6,742 nt of DNA. Origin: an uncultured Clostridia bacterium. GTDB lineage: Bacteria > Bacillota > Clostridia > Oscillospirales > CAG-382. The stretch spans positions 1-6,742 of the forward strand of contig CAMZED010000079.1 of NCBI GenBank assembly GCA_947305675.1, in the 5' to 3' direction. Position numbers and translations under genes: made by a program. Under the pieces are notes generated by a model. That model made no database searches. It saw only the letters and a list, made by a program, of their open reading frames with translations, and was not told the origin of the DNA. How positions within the stretch are numbered: the stretch's first letter is position 1; each line of letters begins with the position of its first letter. Of this stretch, positions 6,662-6,742 are shown one piece after another.

Positions 6662-6742
6662 TCAACTGTTCTCCCAAAAAAACTTTATGATACGCCATAA
6701 TACAAAGCTTACGAATATAATCATAGCAAGCGTCAAGGACGA
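6662..6742 (-). CDS. C-terminal end of an upstream membrane protein (partial)
   Basis: Reading the minus strand from the right edge, an open frame gives 26 residues and a TGA stop at 6664-6662. The peptide begins SSLTLAMIIFVSFVLW and ends RIIKFFWENS. About 18 uninterrupted hydrophobic residues form one transmembrane helix, followed by a short tail containing Arg and Lys, so the C-terminus is probably cytoplasmic. Only two bases (AA) separate this stop from the ATG of the next gene, a spacing typical of translationally coupled operon genes, and that gene's ribosome binding site lies inside this reading frame. The rest of the protein is outside the window, so its family and function cannot be named. 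It could be a multi-pass protein or a C-terminally anchored one. The frame is short, so coding status rests on the hydrophobic pattern and the junction. Confidence 0.6.
   Translation of the reverse strand, partial: SSLTLAMIIFVSFVLWRIIKFFWENS
6671..6675 (-). promoter_or_regulatory. ribosome binding site deciding the first ATPase start
   Basis: GGGAG lies 11 bases before the ATG at 6659 and within the last codons of the preceding gene. No comparable purine motif precedes the alternative in-frame ATG at 6698. This favours the shorter protein and implies coupling to translation of the upstream gene. Confidence 0.6.

Overview
The window is one continuous minus-strand operon with no intergenic stretch longer than 16 bases. 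It reads from right to left. No promoter, terminator, RNA gene, insertion sequence or CRISPR array is visible, and the operon runs off both ends. Base composition is roughly balanced. The ribosome binding sites are GGAGG-type. The combination of YDG/MBG-like surface repeats with a membrane-anchored, apparently single-membrane organisation suggests an uncultured Clostridia-like Bacillota, possibly from a gut-type community. This taxonomic reading is inference only.

Order of transcription: (1) the last 26 residues of an upstream protein ending in a transmembrane helix (6742-6662). (2) A membrane-anchored McrB-like AAA+ ATPase with one transmembrane helix (6659-5397). (3) A 510-residue soluble protein with a DUF2357-like N-terminal half and a long charged coiled-coil C-terminal half (5385-3853). 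(4) A second AAA+ ATPase, clearly paralogous to the first but with a two-helix membrane hairpin (3856-2501). (5) A small single-pass protein with an extracytoplasmic beta-rich domain (2498-1959). (6) A large single-pass surface protein with about five YDG/MBG-like beta domains, a cysteine-containing C-terminal domain and a (Gly-Gly-Gln-Gln)n tail that runs off the left edge (1942-1).

The genes are tightly coupled: a 2-base gap, an 11-base gap, a 4-base ATGA overlap, a stop-start junction within one ribosome binding site, and a 16-base gap. Predicted topology puts both ATPase motors and the coiled-coil protein in the cytoplasm and the last two proteins outside, held by N-terminal helices. The most economical reading is a trans-envelope machine: two different McrB-family motors, probably mixed in one ring or working as a pair, with a DUF2357/coiled-coil partner where an McrC-type nuclease would sit in a defence system, linked to surface-exposed proteins. 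I do not recognise it as a described system. The proposed function is inference; the gene order, motifs and paralogy are read directly from the sequence.
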